NCBI RefSeq assembly: GCF_000092065.1
Contig: NC_009358.1
Coordinates: 806,001 to 870,000 of the forward strand
Direction of reading: 5' to 3'
From: Ostreococcus lucimarinus CCE9901
Taxonomy: Eukaryota > Chlorophyta > Mamiellophyceae > Mamiellales > Bathycoccaceae
DNA: 64,000 nt
In this document: one piece after another, positions 21,984 through 31,818 of the stretch
How positions within the stretch are numbered: position 1 is the first letter of the stretch
Layout: each line of letters begins with the position of its first letter
Notes under the pieces: generated by a model
The model's database searches: none
What the model was told of the DNA's origin: nothing
The model's input: the letters and a program-made list of their open reading frames with translations, nothing else
Made by a program: the position numbers and the translations under genes

Positions 21984-23789
21984 TCAGAGGAAAAAGGATT
22001 GAAGAAAACCGCGAACGTCTGGAATCGAGCGCTCGCGCGTCGTGGAGTCGTCGGAATCGAGGGAAATGTCCGTGGTCTCGCGCGCGCGAGCCCAGGCGTA
22101 GAGCTTGCGATCGAGCCAATCGGCCTCCTGGGCGTCGGCGTGGGCGCGAACGACGGCGTCGACGGCGGCGGCTTCGGCGCGGGAGTAATCGCTCACGTGA
22201 CGCATGGACGCCTCGAGCGATGCGGTGGTGGCTTCGCTCGGGACGCTGAAAAACGCCGTGACGGCGTGAACCACCGCTTTGGGGTGCTCCAAGGTGAAGA
22301 ACCAGTCGAAGTTGCGCAGGAGGAGGTCGGCGGTGGTCGAGAAAACATCCGGCAAAGACGCGGTTTCGCTCGTTAAACGCGCGGGTAGAATGGACGTCGC
22401 GTCCTTCGTACCCGCGTTTGCGAGCAGAAAACGGGCCTGTGCGTTCGATGCGAGAGGCTCGGATGCATTTCTCGCGACGACGTCGCTCATATCGCGAAGA
22501 AGAGGTTCTCGCATCACCGTGAACGACTTCAGCTCGCATCGACGAAGCTTGGCGCGTTTGCGCAGCGACGCCAGCCTTTCCTCCATACCTAACAACCCCG
22601 ATCGACCGACGTGATGAGCGATGACGTGATTTCCGGGGTTGAGAACGCGATCTGTCACGCGTTTCCAGTGCTCATCTTCGTCGAGCGCTTGTAATTGTGC
22701 GAGATCCGATCCCTCCTTCGCGTACTTTGAGCGCTCGAATCGTTGAACGTCTACGCCGAGACGCGAAAAGAAGGTAAGCAACGTTCCGCCGCCCGTGCGA
22801 GGAATGTGGTAAAAGTACAGAATCTTGCACGATCTTTGGCCACCCAGCAGTGGTGTAGCGGCGTCTTCACTGCTATTGCTGTAGTAACGCCGACGCAAAA
22901 TATTCAGCCCCTCGAGTGACGCCTTACTTGAAAGCGACGACGCAACGCCGATCTCACGAGTCGCCCGTGAGTCGCCTTGACCGTTTTGGAAAACATGATC
23001 GCCGTAATCCGCGATAAAATCGGCGTTGCTAATCAAGTCATCCCTCCACATTGCCTCGACGCGCTGCAAATGCTCGTGACGACTCTTCTTCGGCGTGCCC
23101 CCAGGTGTTGGGCCTTTCTCCTTGACGTGACGAGTCGCCTGCGTCGTGGAAGAACGCTCCTTCACCGGTCGATCCGCCTTCGACTTTCCGCGCATCATCA
23201 TTTTTCTATGTCCCACCGCGGCCGTGTCCGCCTCTTGTCTCTCCTTCAAAGCTGCGCGCGCTCGGCGCAAGGACCGCAACAACTTTTCCGTCCCGCCGAC
23301 GTCGCCGTCGTCGTCGCGACCCCCACCCAAATGCGCCACTCGCATCACGCCCGCTTCATCATCTTTGACGTACTCCATGACATCTTCCAAGAACTCCGTG
23401 CCGTTCTCGCCGCCGATATCGTAAACGCGCTGCGGCCGTCCCTCGAGCTCGCTTCTAATCGCGTTGCCGATCGCCCGAGCGCGAAAACTATCAACCAGCT
23501 CCATCGTCCCTCTCGCCTCGCTCGCGCCGACGCCGAGCGACGTGAGCGGCGAACGCGCGCTCGACGTCCGCGCCGATCGCGCCGGCGCGCCGTCGCCGCG
23601 TTCGCGCGCACCGTCGAGAACCATCGCGTAACACCCAAGCGTTAGGAGCACCAAACCACCGACCGAGCGAAACGTCGCGCTCGTCGCGCGCGCGCGCGTC
23701 GCGCGCGCGTCGTCATCGCGCGCGTCGTCGCTTCGCGCCAAGAGCGCGGTGTCGTCGCGCGGCGCGCCGCCGGCGGCGACGACCGCCAT
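21984..23789 (-). CDS. Type II membrane sulfotransferase-like protein
   Basis: 601 residues from ATG at 23789; the frame is open further upstream but would then overlap the PAM gene. One membrane anchor (about 41-58) follows a short basic cytosolic end, giving type II Golgi topology. A long stem is rich in charged residues. The PAPS-binding 5'-phosphosulfate loop is HIPRTGGGT at about 328-336, typical of Sulfotransferase family 2 (carbohydrate sulfotransferases), and FTVMREPL fits the 3'-phosphate-binding region. It would transfer sulfate from PAPS to a glycan or protein in the Golgi lumen; the acceptor cannot be named. It is divergent from PAM with 115 bp between starts. Confidence 0.75.
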   Translation of the reverse strand: MAVVAAGGAPRDDTALLARSDDARDDDARATRARATSATFRSVGGLVLLTLGCYAMVLDGARERGDGAPARSARTSSARSPLTSLGVGASEARGTMELVDSFRARAIGNAIRSELEGRPQRVYDIGGENGTEFLEDVMEYVKDDEAGVMRVAHLGGGRDDDGDVGGTEKLLRSLRRARAALKERQEADTAAVGHRKMMMRGKSKADRPVKERSSTTQATRHVKEKGPTPGGTPKKSRHEHLQRVEAMWRDDLISNADFIADYGDHVFQNGQGDSRATREIGVASSLSSKASLEGLNILRRRYYSNSSEDAATPLLGGQRSCKILYFYHIPRTGGGTLLTFFSRLGVDVQRFERSKYAKEGSDLAQLQALDEDEHWKRVTDRVLNPGNHVIAHHVGRSGLLGMEERLASLRKRAKLRRCELKSFTVMREPLLRDMSDVVARNASEPLASNAQARFLLANAGTKDATSILPARLTSETASLPDVFSTTADLLLRNFDWFFTLEHPKAVVHAVTAFFSVPSEATTASLEASMRHVSDYSRAEAAAVDAVVRAHADAQEADWLDRKLYAWARARETTDISLDSDDSTTRERSIPDVRGFLQSFFL

Positions 23790-23904
23790 GACGCGTCGCC
23801 GAGTGACGCCAGTGCGCGCCGACCGCGGCGGCGCGTCGACGTCGAGCGGCGGCGAGCGCGCGTCGACGTCGCGAGCGCGTTGCGTTCGAGCGGTCGACGA
23901 CGCC

Positions 23905-26229
23905 ATGGCGTCGACGGCGCGCGTGCGGCGTCGCGCGAGCGTCATCTTGACGATGACGCTCGCGCTGATGACTGTCCGCGCGGACGCGAAATCGCAAATC
24001 ACGCGCACGCTGCGCATGCGAACCGCGGACGCGCGCGCGCTGACGAGAGACACGTATTTGTACGTCCCGATTCGAGTCCCCGAAGGCGCGTGGCACGTGG
24101 TGAAGTACGAGCCGAGCGCGAAGCAGGAGATCGTCCATCACATGCTCCTGTACGGGTGCCGAGACGCGGCGGCGAGCGGATTGGATAAGGTGGTCGGTGG
24201 GATGTACAGCTCTGGTTCGCACGTCGCGACGTGCGGAGATGGAACGTCGCAGGCGCTGTTGTACGGATGGGGAAAGAACGCGCCGCCGATGCACATGCCT
24301 GAAGACGTCGGATTTCGCGTCGGCGAAGGCGCGTTTCGAGTGTTGGTGCTGGAGGTGCACTATTTGGAAAAGCAGAGCGCGGGCGCGGTGGGGAAGAGCG
24401 GGCTGGACGTCATCTTGGCCAGTGGGCGGCCGAAGATGAGCGCGTCGGTGTTGGCGTGGGCGAGTTATTTCTCGTTGCAGCCGGGAAAGAAGGACGAGCT
24501 CGTAGCGGCGACGTGCGCGTACGAGCAATCGCGAGAGCTCAAGGCGTTTGGGTTCCGCGTGCACACGCACGATCGTGGGACGATCGTGCGTTTAGATAGA
24601 CTAGTGGGTGGGGATCCGGGTAAGCCCGTGCGCGTGCTCGAGCGCGATCCGCAGTTACCGCAAGAGTTTGAGTTGCTGTCAGAAAAGGGGACGTCGTTGA
24701 CGGTGTCAGCGGGCGACGCTTTGCGGGTGACGTGTAGTTTTGACACGACCAACGAGACCGCGGTCGTGAATGCGGGATTTGGGGCGTCGCACGAGATGTG
24801 TAACATGTACGTCATGGTGTACAGCGATGAGCCGCAATATCTGTCGTGCCTCGGATCGAACGACGGCTCGATGGGGAAATTCGCGCTCGAAGTCGGCGAC
24901 GCAAAGCAACCGATCGAGGACATGGATGCGGTGCGCGCGCGCGTGGTGCCGTCGCGCGTGAAATGGCCGGCACTCGGTGGGATCGGTGGAATTCAAGCAA
25001 CGAGCGATGGTGAGTACGTTTGGATGACGAACCGCGGACCAAACGTGTGGGAAGCCGGCTCCTCGTTGAGCGAGGCAAAGACCATCCAAGAGGACGCCAT
25101 AGTGCGCATGAACCTGTTCACCGGGGCGATCGATAGAGCTTTTGGCGCAAACGCGCACGTGATGCCCCACGGTATACGCATCGCTCCCGATGGGTCTATT
25201 TGGGTCACCGACACCGCGCTTCACCAAGTGTTTCAGTACTCGCCCGACTCTGGCGAGCGAGTGCGCGCTTTCGGACAAGCGGGCGTGAAACGTGGGGGCG
25301 GTGAGGGATTCTGTGCCCCAGCGGACGTTTTAGTTTTAGAAGACGGTTCATTCATCGTCGCAGACGGATATGGACTGTGTCCGAACAGAATCGCTCGCTT
25401 CGGCGCCGACGGCGCGTACGCGGGCGATTTCGACCTCGGCTCCGCCGGCAAAGTGAGCGTGGCGCACCAGCTCGCGTACTCTCAAGTTCGTAGAGAAATC
25501 GCCTTGGCCGACCGCGAAAACTCTCGAGTCATTCTGTTCGACTACGCAGGTAAGTTCAAGCAGGCGGTCGATTTGTCCGAGCATGGATTCGCGTACGGGT
25601 TAGCGTGGATGGGGAGTTCTCTCGAAGGCTTAGGTGGATACTACGCCTTGTGTTGGACCCGCGACGCGCCGAATCCCAAAACATCTCTCGTGCGCATCTT
25701 CTGGACCGGCGACAATGCGCCCGTGACGCACGTTTGGGACTTGAACGCCATGGGCGTCATTTTCAAATCGCCGCACGTACTCGCCGCGCAGAGCAGCAAG
25801 AACGGCGGTACCGCGTCTTGGGGCGCGGGATTGACTCTACACATCGGCTCCACGACGTCGACGATCGGCAAAAATTACCAGCGCCTTTGGCTCGGGTTAA
25901 ACGAGCCGCGCGCGCTCGAACCACCGTCGCGCTCGGCCTCCGCGGCGCGAGGCGTCGCGCCTCCGCGCCTCCGCGCGCCCGCCGTCCTCATCGCCCATCC
26001 CATCGCCGCCATCCTCTGCGCCGGTCTCGCCGTGATCGCCCTCGCGCACGCCCGTCGTCACCGCGCTCCACCGGCGCCCTCCCGGCCGTGGCCGCGCGAC
26101 GTGGAATCCGTCGCGTTTCGAGACTTTGCCGCCGACGACGACTCCGACGACGACGACTCCGACGCGCCGCCGCGCGATTCCGCCCCCATCCCGCCCCACC
26201 GCCGCGGCTTAAAACTCGCAAAGGATTAA
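23905..26229 (+). CDS. PAM: Bifunctional peptidylglycine alpha-amidating monooxygenase (PHM + PAL), membrane-anchored
   Basis: 774 residues from ATG at 23905, followed at once by a signal peptide (ILTMTLALMTVRADA). The PHM copper domain has all expected ligands: adjacent His 78/79 in EIVHHML, His 152 in LEVHYL, His 220/222 in VHTHDRG, and Met 298 in SHEMCNMY. The PAL domain of NHL-type beta-propeller repeats follows (about 370-650: HVMPHGIRIAPDGSIWVTD, ADGYG). A single transmembrane helix near 692-715 precedes an acidic cytosolic tail. PHM hydroxylates peptides ending in glycine (copper, ascorbate, O2) and PAL cleaves the product to an alpha-amide, in the secretory pathway. Both halves look complete. 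Green-algal PAM is known from Chlamydomonas. Confidence 0.93.
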   Translation: MASTARVRRRASVILTMTLALMTVRADAKSQITRTLRMRTADARALTRDTYLYVPIRVPEGAWHVVKYEPSAKQEIVHHMLLYGCRDAAASGLDKVVGGMYSSGSHVATCGDGTSQALLYGWGKNAPPMHMPEDVGFRVGEGAFRVLVLEVHYLEKQSAGAVGKSGLDVILASGRPKMSASVLAWASYFSLQPGKKDELVAATCAYEQSRELKAFGFRVHTHDRGTIVRLDRLVGGDPGKPVRVLERDPQLPQEFELLSEKGTSLTVSAGDALRVTCSFDTTNETAVVNAGFGASHEMCNMYVMVYSDEPQYLSCLGSNDGSMGKFALEVGDAKQPIEDMDAVRARVVPSRVKWPALGGIGGIQATSDGEYVWMTNRGPNVWEAGSSLSEAKTIQEDAIVRMNLFTGAIDRAFGANAHVMPHGIRIAPDGSIWVTDTALHQVFQYSPDSGERVRAFGQAGVKRGGGEGFCAPADVLVLEDGSFIVADGYGLCPNRIARFGADGAYAGDFDLGSAGKVSVAHQLAYSQVRREIALADRENSRVILFDYAGKFKQAVDLSEHGFAYGLAWMGSSLEGLGGYYALCWTRDAPNPKTSLVRIFWTGDNAPVTHVWDLNAMGVIFKSPHVLAAQSSKNGGTASWGAGLTLHIGSTTSTIGKNYQRLWLGLNEPRALEPPSRSASAARGVAPPRLRAPAVLIAHPIAAILCAGLAVIALAHARRHRAPPAPSRPWPRDVESVAFRDFAADDDSDDDDSDAPPRDSAPIPPHRRGLKLAKD

Positions 26230-26404
26230 TCCAACGCACATCGCCCGTTCCAACGCCTCGCCGTCGTCGATTCGCGTCCTCGACGTCCCGCGCGTCTCGC
26301 GGAAAACCTCGGGTAATCCACCGTTCGCGACTCGACGTCGCACCCCCCCCATGTCCGTCGGTCGCGACGCCTTGACGTCACACCGCGCCTCGACCGCTCA
26401 CGAC

Positions 26405-27418
26405 ATGTCCGCGTTCACGATCTCCGCCGCCGCCGCCCGCGTCAACGCCGCCCCGGCGTTCGCCAACAAGGCCTCCAAGGTACGCCTCGTTCGCCTCGAC
26501 GCGCCGACGCGACGCGCGTCGCGCGCCGACGCGCGCGCGCCGTCGCGAACGTCGACGGCGCAGCCCTAACCCCGAAGGACCGGCGGCGACGCGCGCGGAC
26601 CGCGCGACGCGCGCGGACGCGCGCGATGGCCGCCGCGACGCGCGCGCGCGATGGGATAAAATACGCACGACGCATTCGCGGCGCGTCGGGCGACCGACGC
26701 GTCGCGCGGAGACGCGACGACGGGAATCCGACGACTGACCCCGCACCACGATGTCGCGCGCGCAGCCGACGTCCGTTCGCCCGACCGCGGCGAAGCGCAC
26801 GTCCGTCGTCCTCGCGTCGGCGAAGACGGATGCGATCATCGAAGAGATGAAGACGCTCACGGTACGTGCGGCGCGCGCGATCGCGCGAGGACGCGGCGTG
26901 GGAGGCGCGATGATGATGACGCGACGCGCGGACGACCCTACGCGATAAGGGTCTGGGGAAACCCTGAAAACGGAGCTCGCGCGGACGCTCGGGAAGGCGC
27001 GTGGAACGCGGGAAAGATGGCGCGATGCGACGCGGAACGAAGACTGACGATAAAATCGTGATCGTTCTCTCGCGCGTAGCTCCTTGAAGCGTCCGAGCTC
27101 GTCGCTCAAATCGAAGAAGTGTTCGGCGTCGACGCCTCCGCTCCGGCGGGCGGCATGATGATGGCCGCCGGCCCGGCTGCCGGTGGCGAAGCCGCCGAAG
27201 AAAAGACCGAGTTCGACCTTGTCATTGACAACGTTGACGCCGATAAGCGCATCGCGATCATTAAGGTTGTGCGTGGCCTCACCGACTTGGGCTTGAAGGA
27301 AGCGAAGGATGCCGTCACCAACGTGCCGTTCACCATCCTCGCGGGCAAGACGAAGGGTGAAGTCGAAGAAGCCAAGAAGGCGCTCGAAGAAGGCGGTGCC
27401 AAGTGCTCCATCAAGTAA
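26405..27418 (+). CDS. Plastid 50S ribosomal protein bL12c, three exons
   Basis: Exons 26405-26479, 26766-26861 and 27080-27418; introns 26480-26765 and 26862-27079 (donors GTACGC and GTACGT; GACTGAC at 26733-26739 and 27042-27048; acceptors CAG and TAG). All junctions are phase 0 and give 169 residues. A Ser/Ala-rich transit peptide ([17 protein letters not shown]) is followed by the N-terminal dimer domain spanning the exon 2/3 junction ([13 protein letters not shown]), a hinge rich in Ala/Gly/Met, and the C-terminal factor-binding domain ([17 protein letters not shown] ... [10 protein letters not shown]). This is the L7/L12 stalk protein that recruits translation factors. An upstream in-frame ATG at 26351 would lengthen the peptide by 18 residues. 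Confidence 0.95.
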
Positions 27419-27564
27419 ATTCGTTGATATCAGCATGCCTCTAATTCTTTCGGTAGGAAGAGGAGCCGCGTAGATTCTGCGATATAGTCGATAGGAGAAG
27501 GAATGGCCCTTTTGCAAAACACATAACACATATTTCTTGATGATTTTACTACGCCGCGCTAAAG

Positions 27565-28424
27565 CTAATTCGCACCGCCGTCGACCTCGTCCTCGAGCTC
27601 GTATCTCAACTCCTCGATTGCGTCGTTGATTTCCCCAAACGCGCGCTCGAGGGTCTGCGTCGCCTCGCCGACGGCGTTCGAGTACTCCTCCTCCGTCGGC
27701 TCGGGACCATCCTTCGCGCACGCGCATCCGATCGCACACGCCGCCGGATCGCAATCCTCCGTGCGCGCCCATGACGGTTTCAAATTCATAGTCGTCTCCG
27801 CCGCCGCGCGTTCGCCGCCTCGTTGCCACGACCACGCCTCTCTTGCCGCGGCTCTTCGCAGCACTTGCAGCGCCGCCGTCATCTCCAATCGCACGCGTTC
27901 GTTCTGTTGAATCACGCGCACGAGCATCGCCGCTGACGTGCGATCGAGTCGTTTCAATCCCTCTTCTATGCCTAAAATCTGCATCAACGAACGAGCGCTC
28001 GCGCGGTCATCGTCAGTCGCTCGAGTCGAGTCGCGCCGCGGCGACGCCGGCGCCGTCCCGCTCGCGCCGCGGGGCGAGGTGACCTCCCAGTCGCGCGCGT
28101 GCGCCGCACCTTTTCGCTGTAACCCCGCATGTCGTCCGTCGTGCGCTTGGTTTCGAGCACGAACGCGTCCTCGGACGTCGTCCCGGCGAGCATCGACGCG
28201 TACGCGCCGTTCCACCGCTCGTAGCTCGAGCTCCTCGCGCGTTGCTGCTCGAAGAAAGACTCCAGCAGCGCGCGCGCCGAACCCGAGGCGGGCTCAATCG
28301 GGGCGGAGAACACGCGCCCGGTGGCGGTCATCGGCGACGCGGCGTGCGTCGACATGACGGAGGCGCGCGCGTGTGTGGGGGCTCGGACGGCTTTGCGAGC
28401 GAGGAGCGAGCGAGTCAATAACAT
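27565..28424 (-). CDS. Unknown helical protein with an organelle-type presequence, two exons
   Basis: Exons 28424-28110 and 27978-27565; intron 27979-28109 (donor GTGCGG, GACTGAC at 28012-28018 on this strand, acceptor CAG). The spliced product is 242 residues, phase 0. The N-terminus MLLTRSLLARKAVRAPTHAR looks like a mitochondrial presequence. The body is predominantly helical; a cysteine-rich stretch CDPAACAIGCAC lies near 190 and an acidic helix ends the protein (EELRYELEDEVDGG). I do not recognise the family. Confidence 0.7.
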
Positions 28425-28496
28425 TTCAAAACCTTTTAAACTCCTTATCTGTACACCGTCATATCGTGCATATCATGCACGTATCGATCATATTAT

Positions 28497-29126
28497 TTAC
28501 TTCTTCACGCGCTTGCTGCACGTCGTGCCCGCCTCCTTGCATTTGGAACACGCGCTACGACCGCCGGCGGGGACCGCAAAGTGACCGGCCTCGTGCGTCT
28601 CGAGCACCGTGCGCAACTCGATGACGTCCTTGTGCGCACAGTCGTAGTAAATGAACCCACTGCCTTCCTTTTGTAACCACGCCACCTCGAGGGGGCACTT
28701 CGCGTTCGACTGTCGCACTTTCGTCACCTCGCCGTACCACGTCTCGTTCCCTTCGCCGCGAACCTCGACCTCCATCCCGACCGCGAAGTCCGACGTCTTC
28801 AACGGATCGTTCGCGCTTCGCTTCGGTTTCACCGTTTTCTTCGCCTTGACCTTCTTCGCCTTCGCCTTCGCCTTCGCCTTCGCCTTCGTCTTCGTCTTCG
28901 TCGTCGCCGTCGCCTTCGTCGTCGCCTTCGCCGTCTTCTTCTTCGTCCTTTCCACCGGCGTCGCCGGCGCGCTGCCCGTGATCGCCGTCAACTGCGCCGC
29001 GATCTTCGCGATCTCCGCCCTCCTCGCCGCCGTCTCGACCTCGCGCCGCGCCTCCGCCTCCTCGTCGCGTCGCGTCGCGCTCGCGAGCATCCGTCGCAAC
29101 GTCTCCAATTTCGCCTCGTCCGCCAT
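28497..29126 (-). CDS. Lysine/alanine-rich protein with a Tudor/agenet-like module
   Basis: 209 residues from ATG at 29126. Residues 1-50 form a charged helix. Residues about 57-110 are an extended Lys/Ala/Thr tract (TKTKTKAKAKAKAKAKK), encoded by a TTCGCC-type hexanucleotide run near 28857-28895 and resembling a histone H1 tail. A compact beta-type domain follows (FAVGMEVEVRGEGNETWYGE ... SGFIYYDCAHKDVIEL, about 118-175), similar in layout to Tudor/agenet or chromo-barrel modules. The end has paired cysteines (CSKCKEAGTTC). A nucleic-acid or chromatin-binding role is inferred from the basic tail; no specific orthologue is recognised. It is divergent from RIT1 (130 bp). Confidence 0.7.
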   Translation of the reverse strand: MADEAKLETLRRMLASATRRDEEAEARREVETAARRAEIAKIAAQLTAITGSAPATPVERTKKKTAKATTKATATTKTKTKAKAKAKAKAKKVKAKKTVKPKRSANDPLKTSDFAVGMEVEVRGEGNETWYGEVTKVRQSNAKCPLEVAWLQKEGSGFIYYDCAHKDVIELRTVLETHEAGHFAVPAGGRSACSKCKEAGTTCSKRVKK

Positions 29127-29256
29127 CGTCGCGTCGTTCGCGCGCGCGCGCGCGCGAGATCGACGACGACGCGAGGTCGTCGTCGCGCGCGTCGTCGCCG
29201 CGTCGTCGACCGCGTCGTCGCCCGCGCGCGCGTCGAGTCGCGACGGGCGCCGCGCG

Positions 29257-30885
29257 ATGCCGTCGCGCCGCACGATGCCGCGCGCGGCGCCGTCGTCGTC
29301 GTCGAGCGCGTCGTCGTCGAGCGACGATGGCGACGACGACGGCGTCGACGACACGCTGGCCGCGATGTCCGACGACGCGATCAACGCGCGCGTCGCGCCG
29401 TCGTTTTACGCGCTGACGCGAAGCATCGACCGCGAGGACCGACGCGCGTTTCATCGCGTGCACTCGATCGCGCGCGACGCCGCGTTCGTGGAGGCGCAGG
29501 GCGAGCGGTTTTTGCGCGATTCGACGCGCGCGGCGTTCGCGAACGCGCGCGCGGGAGCGTGGTACGCGGGGGGGGGGAGGTTCGCGTACGAGACGTGCTA
29601 CTTTAAGAGCACCGACGGACACAATAATAACTGGACGATGTCGGCGACGAGGTTGAATCGACGCGTGGCGATGGCGTGCGCGGCGGGGAGGGGAGGGATG
29701 ATCGTGGACGCGACGCGGAGCGCGGTGAAACGGTTTCCGGATGCGCTGTCGAAGACGGTGCCGATTTGGTGCGACGCGTTGAACAGGGCGTGCGCGAGGG
29801 CGAAGCGGGACGCGGGAGCGGCGGACGCGGACGATCGCGCGTGGTTCGAGGGACCGCATTTGCCGGAGTGGGTGGCGGAACACGAGCGGAACAGCATACG
29901 CGCGCTCGTGCCGGAGTTTGAGGCGAGTTTGAAGTCTACGGGATGGGACGTCGGCGAGCTCGCGGCGATTTTGGAAAAGCCGTTTCGATGCGTGTGGGTG
30001 AGTCGGGGCGAAGACGGCGCCGAACTCTCGCTCGAGTCGCTCGCCGAGGCGGACTTTACTCCGCTTATACTCGTCACGGCGAGCGCGCCGCTGCATTGGC
30101 GCGGTGAGCGGCGGGTCGGGGTGAACGGGCACAGTTTCGCGTACGTTCCGGGAGCCGCGGACGACGAGGAGAGTTGGTCGCGTGGACTCACGGCTGACAT
30201 GTTTCACGAACACCGCGATGCTTTGCTCCACGCTTCTGAGCGCGACATTGACAACATCATCGCGCGCATCGTCGACGGTCGAATCGGGAAGCCGCGCGAG
30301 TTGGATCCTCGGTCTCGACTCGCGCCGCGAGGGTGTGCGCCGATGGACAGCCGCGCAGCGGAGGAGGCGAATCGTTCGAACGGTGCGATTTGCGCCGGCG
30401 GCATGCGAGAGCTTTCGCCAGAATGCGGCATCGGTCGATGCTCGATCGCGTCGTTCGCCGTGTACGATCGCGCTGACATGGAAAAACTCGCGGACGCATT
30501 TCTTCACGTCGGGGAAACCGTCGTGGATCCGAGCAAGGCGTGCTCGACTGCGTTTCTGCACGTTCCAGCGAGAAAAGCGAAAGTGAGCCGAACAGATCTC
30601 ATGAAAGCACTGCCTCGATGCATCGACTTCGCTCGTCGGACGTTCGAAACGCCAGGCGCACGTCTGTGCGTCACGTGCGACGACGGCGTCGACCACTCTG
30701 TCGCCGTCGCCGTGGCGCTTTGCATCGCCATGGGACCGTCGCCGTGTTCAAACGCGGACTTAGACAAAGACGACGTGCGCAAACAACTAGCGGCGGTATC
30801 GAAAACCCATCCCGACGCCAGACCGACGCGCGCGTCGCTCAAACAAGTGTACAATTTCTTTCTTCATAGCGAGGTAGCCGATTAG
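29257..30885 (+). CDS. RIT1: Initiator tRNA A64 2'-O-ribosylphosphate transferase (Rit1)
   Basis: 542 residues from ATG at 29257 (a second ATG at 29365 is possible). Rit1 signatures include CYFKSTDGH followed by TRLNRRVA, and the block GGMIVDATRSAVKRFPDALS then KTVPIWCDALN. The C-terminal part contains the DUSP-like pocket CVTCDDGVDHSVAVAVALC described for this family. Rit1 adds a 2'-O-ribosyl phosphate to adenosine 64 of cytosolic initiator tRNA-Met in fungi and plants, keeping it out of elongation. The serine/aspartate-rich first 40 residues are low-complexity. It converges on RPB5 with 55 bp between stops. Confidence 0.92.
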   Translation: MPSRRTMPRAAPSSSSSASSSSDDGDDDGVDDTLAAMSDDAINARVAPSFYALTRSIDREDRRAFHRVHSIARDAAFVEAQGERFLRDSTRAAFANARAGAWYAGGGRFAYETCYFKSTDGHNNNWTMSATRLNRRVAMACAAGRGGMIVDATRSAVKRFPDALSKTVPIWCDALNRACARAKRDAGAADADDRAWFEGPHLPEWVAEHERNSIRALVPEFEASLKSTGWDVGELAAILEKPFRCVWVSRGEDGAELSLESLAEADFTPLILVTASAPLHWRGERRVGVNGHSFAYVPGAADDEESWSRGLTADMFHEHRDALLHASERDIDNIIARIVDGRIGKPRELDPRSRLAPRGCAPMDSRAAEEANRSNGAICAGGMRELSPECGIGRCSIASFAVYDRADMEKLADAFLHVGETVVDPSKACSTAFLHVPARKAKVSRTDLMKALPRCIDFARRTFETPGARLCVTCDDGVDHSVAVAVALCIAMGPSPCSNADLDKDDVRKQLAAVSKTHPDARPTRASLKQVYNFFLHSEVAD

Positions 30886-30940
30886 CGAGTAGCGAGGATT
30901 AGTTTAGCTAAAATCTATTGCAACGACACGAGCGAGGTCT

Positions 30941-31558
30941 CTAAACGCACAGTCTGTACGTGACGTACCGCCCCGCGGTCTCACTCGGCCTGATGATGCG
31001 CACGACTTGTCCGCGACGCATTCCGTAATACCGCGCGATCGGATCGTGCATCTGAATTCGTGGCAACTGCGTATCCTTCACCTTGTACCGATCCAGCAGC
31101 GTCCTCTTCTGATCGTCGCTCAGCAAAATATGTTCCGGCACCAACACGTGATCGATGATGTTCACCAACAACTCCGTCTCTTGGAACTGTTCGATGTAAA
31201 ACTTTTGCGTCTGACACTCCAGCAACGACTGCTTCGCGAACGGCGTCAGCGACGCCTGCACCACGATGATCGCTCGAAACACATTTTCATCCTTCATGCG
31301 CTTCGCCAGATCCTTAATCGTCTTCACACCAACCTTTTCCTCGTCCGGGAAGAACACGAAGATATTTTCCGAGGGATCGTCGCGTTTCGGCGCCAGGATC
31401 GTCAGGCTCTCTCGCTTTGGCTCTTCGCCGAAATCCTCCGTGAACGAATCGATATCTCTCTCGAGCTCTTTCGCGCTCACGAGGTATCCACGCGCTGCGA
31501 GCATTTTGTGAATCGTCTTGCGCACGCGGAACAACCGCGTTCGCTTATCGTTGCTCAT
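30941..31558 (-). CDS. RPB5: RNA polymerase I/II/III shared subunit RPB5 (RPABC1)
   Basis: 205 residues, the normal length. The N-terminal jaw domain (KTIHKMLAARGYLVSAKEL) is followed by the assembly domain with the near-invariant end: DRYKVKDTQLPRIQMHDPIA, RYYGMRRGQVVRIIRPSET and AGRYVTYR. It is a shared subunit of all three nuclear RNA polymerases, contacting downstream DNA. It lies in the same direction as, and downstream of, TELO2, with 260 bp between. Confidence 0.97.
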   Translation of the reverse strand: MSNDKRTRLFRVRKTIHKMLAARGYLVSAKELERDIDSFTEDFGEEPKRESLTILAPKRDDPSENIFVFFPDEEKVGVKTIKDLAKRMKDENVFRAIIVVQASLTPFAKQSLLECQTQKFYIEQFQETELLVNIIDHVLVPEHILLSDDQKRTLLDRYKVKDTQLPRIQMHDPIARYYGMRRGQVVRIIRPSETAGRYVTYRLCV

Positions 31559-31818
31559 CGTCGCGCGCGTTTAGGTCGTTCAAAGTTTGCAAATCGCCGA
31601 TGGAGATCCCTGACGGCGGATCGAAATCGTCGACGTGCGCGCGCGCTCGGGATGGCGAGCGCGTGTGACGGCGACGGGACGCGTCGACGTGCGTTCGTGC
31701 GTGCGCGCGCGAGAGTGCGGGCGACGCGAGGCGCGATGTGGGGACGCGGCGTCGCGTTTTCAGTTCGGCGGCTCGAGCGCGGGTTTAGGCGGCATGGAAG
31801 CTTAGCCGACGCGACGCG

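Noticed and set aside
26378-27835. 485-codon antisense ORF over bL12c
   Set aside because: It covers the introns and exons of a clear three-exon ribosomal-protein gene and has low-complexity content.
28555-30696. 713-codon antisense ORF over RIT1
   Set aside because: Arg/His-rich, low-complexity translation with no motif, opposite a clear RIT1 frame.
31559-31818. Possible gene between RPB5 and TELO2
   Set aside because: The 260-bp gap has no convincing ATG-led frame or motif; it is probably the RPB5 promoter and TELO2 3' UTR.
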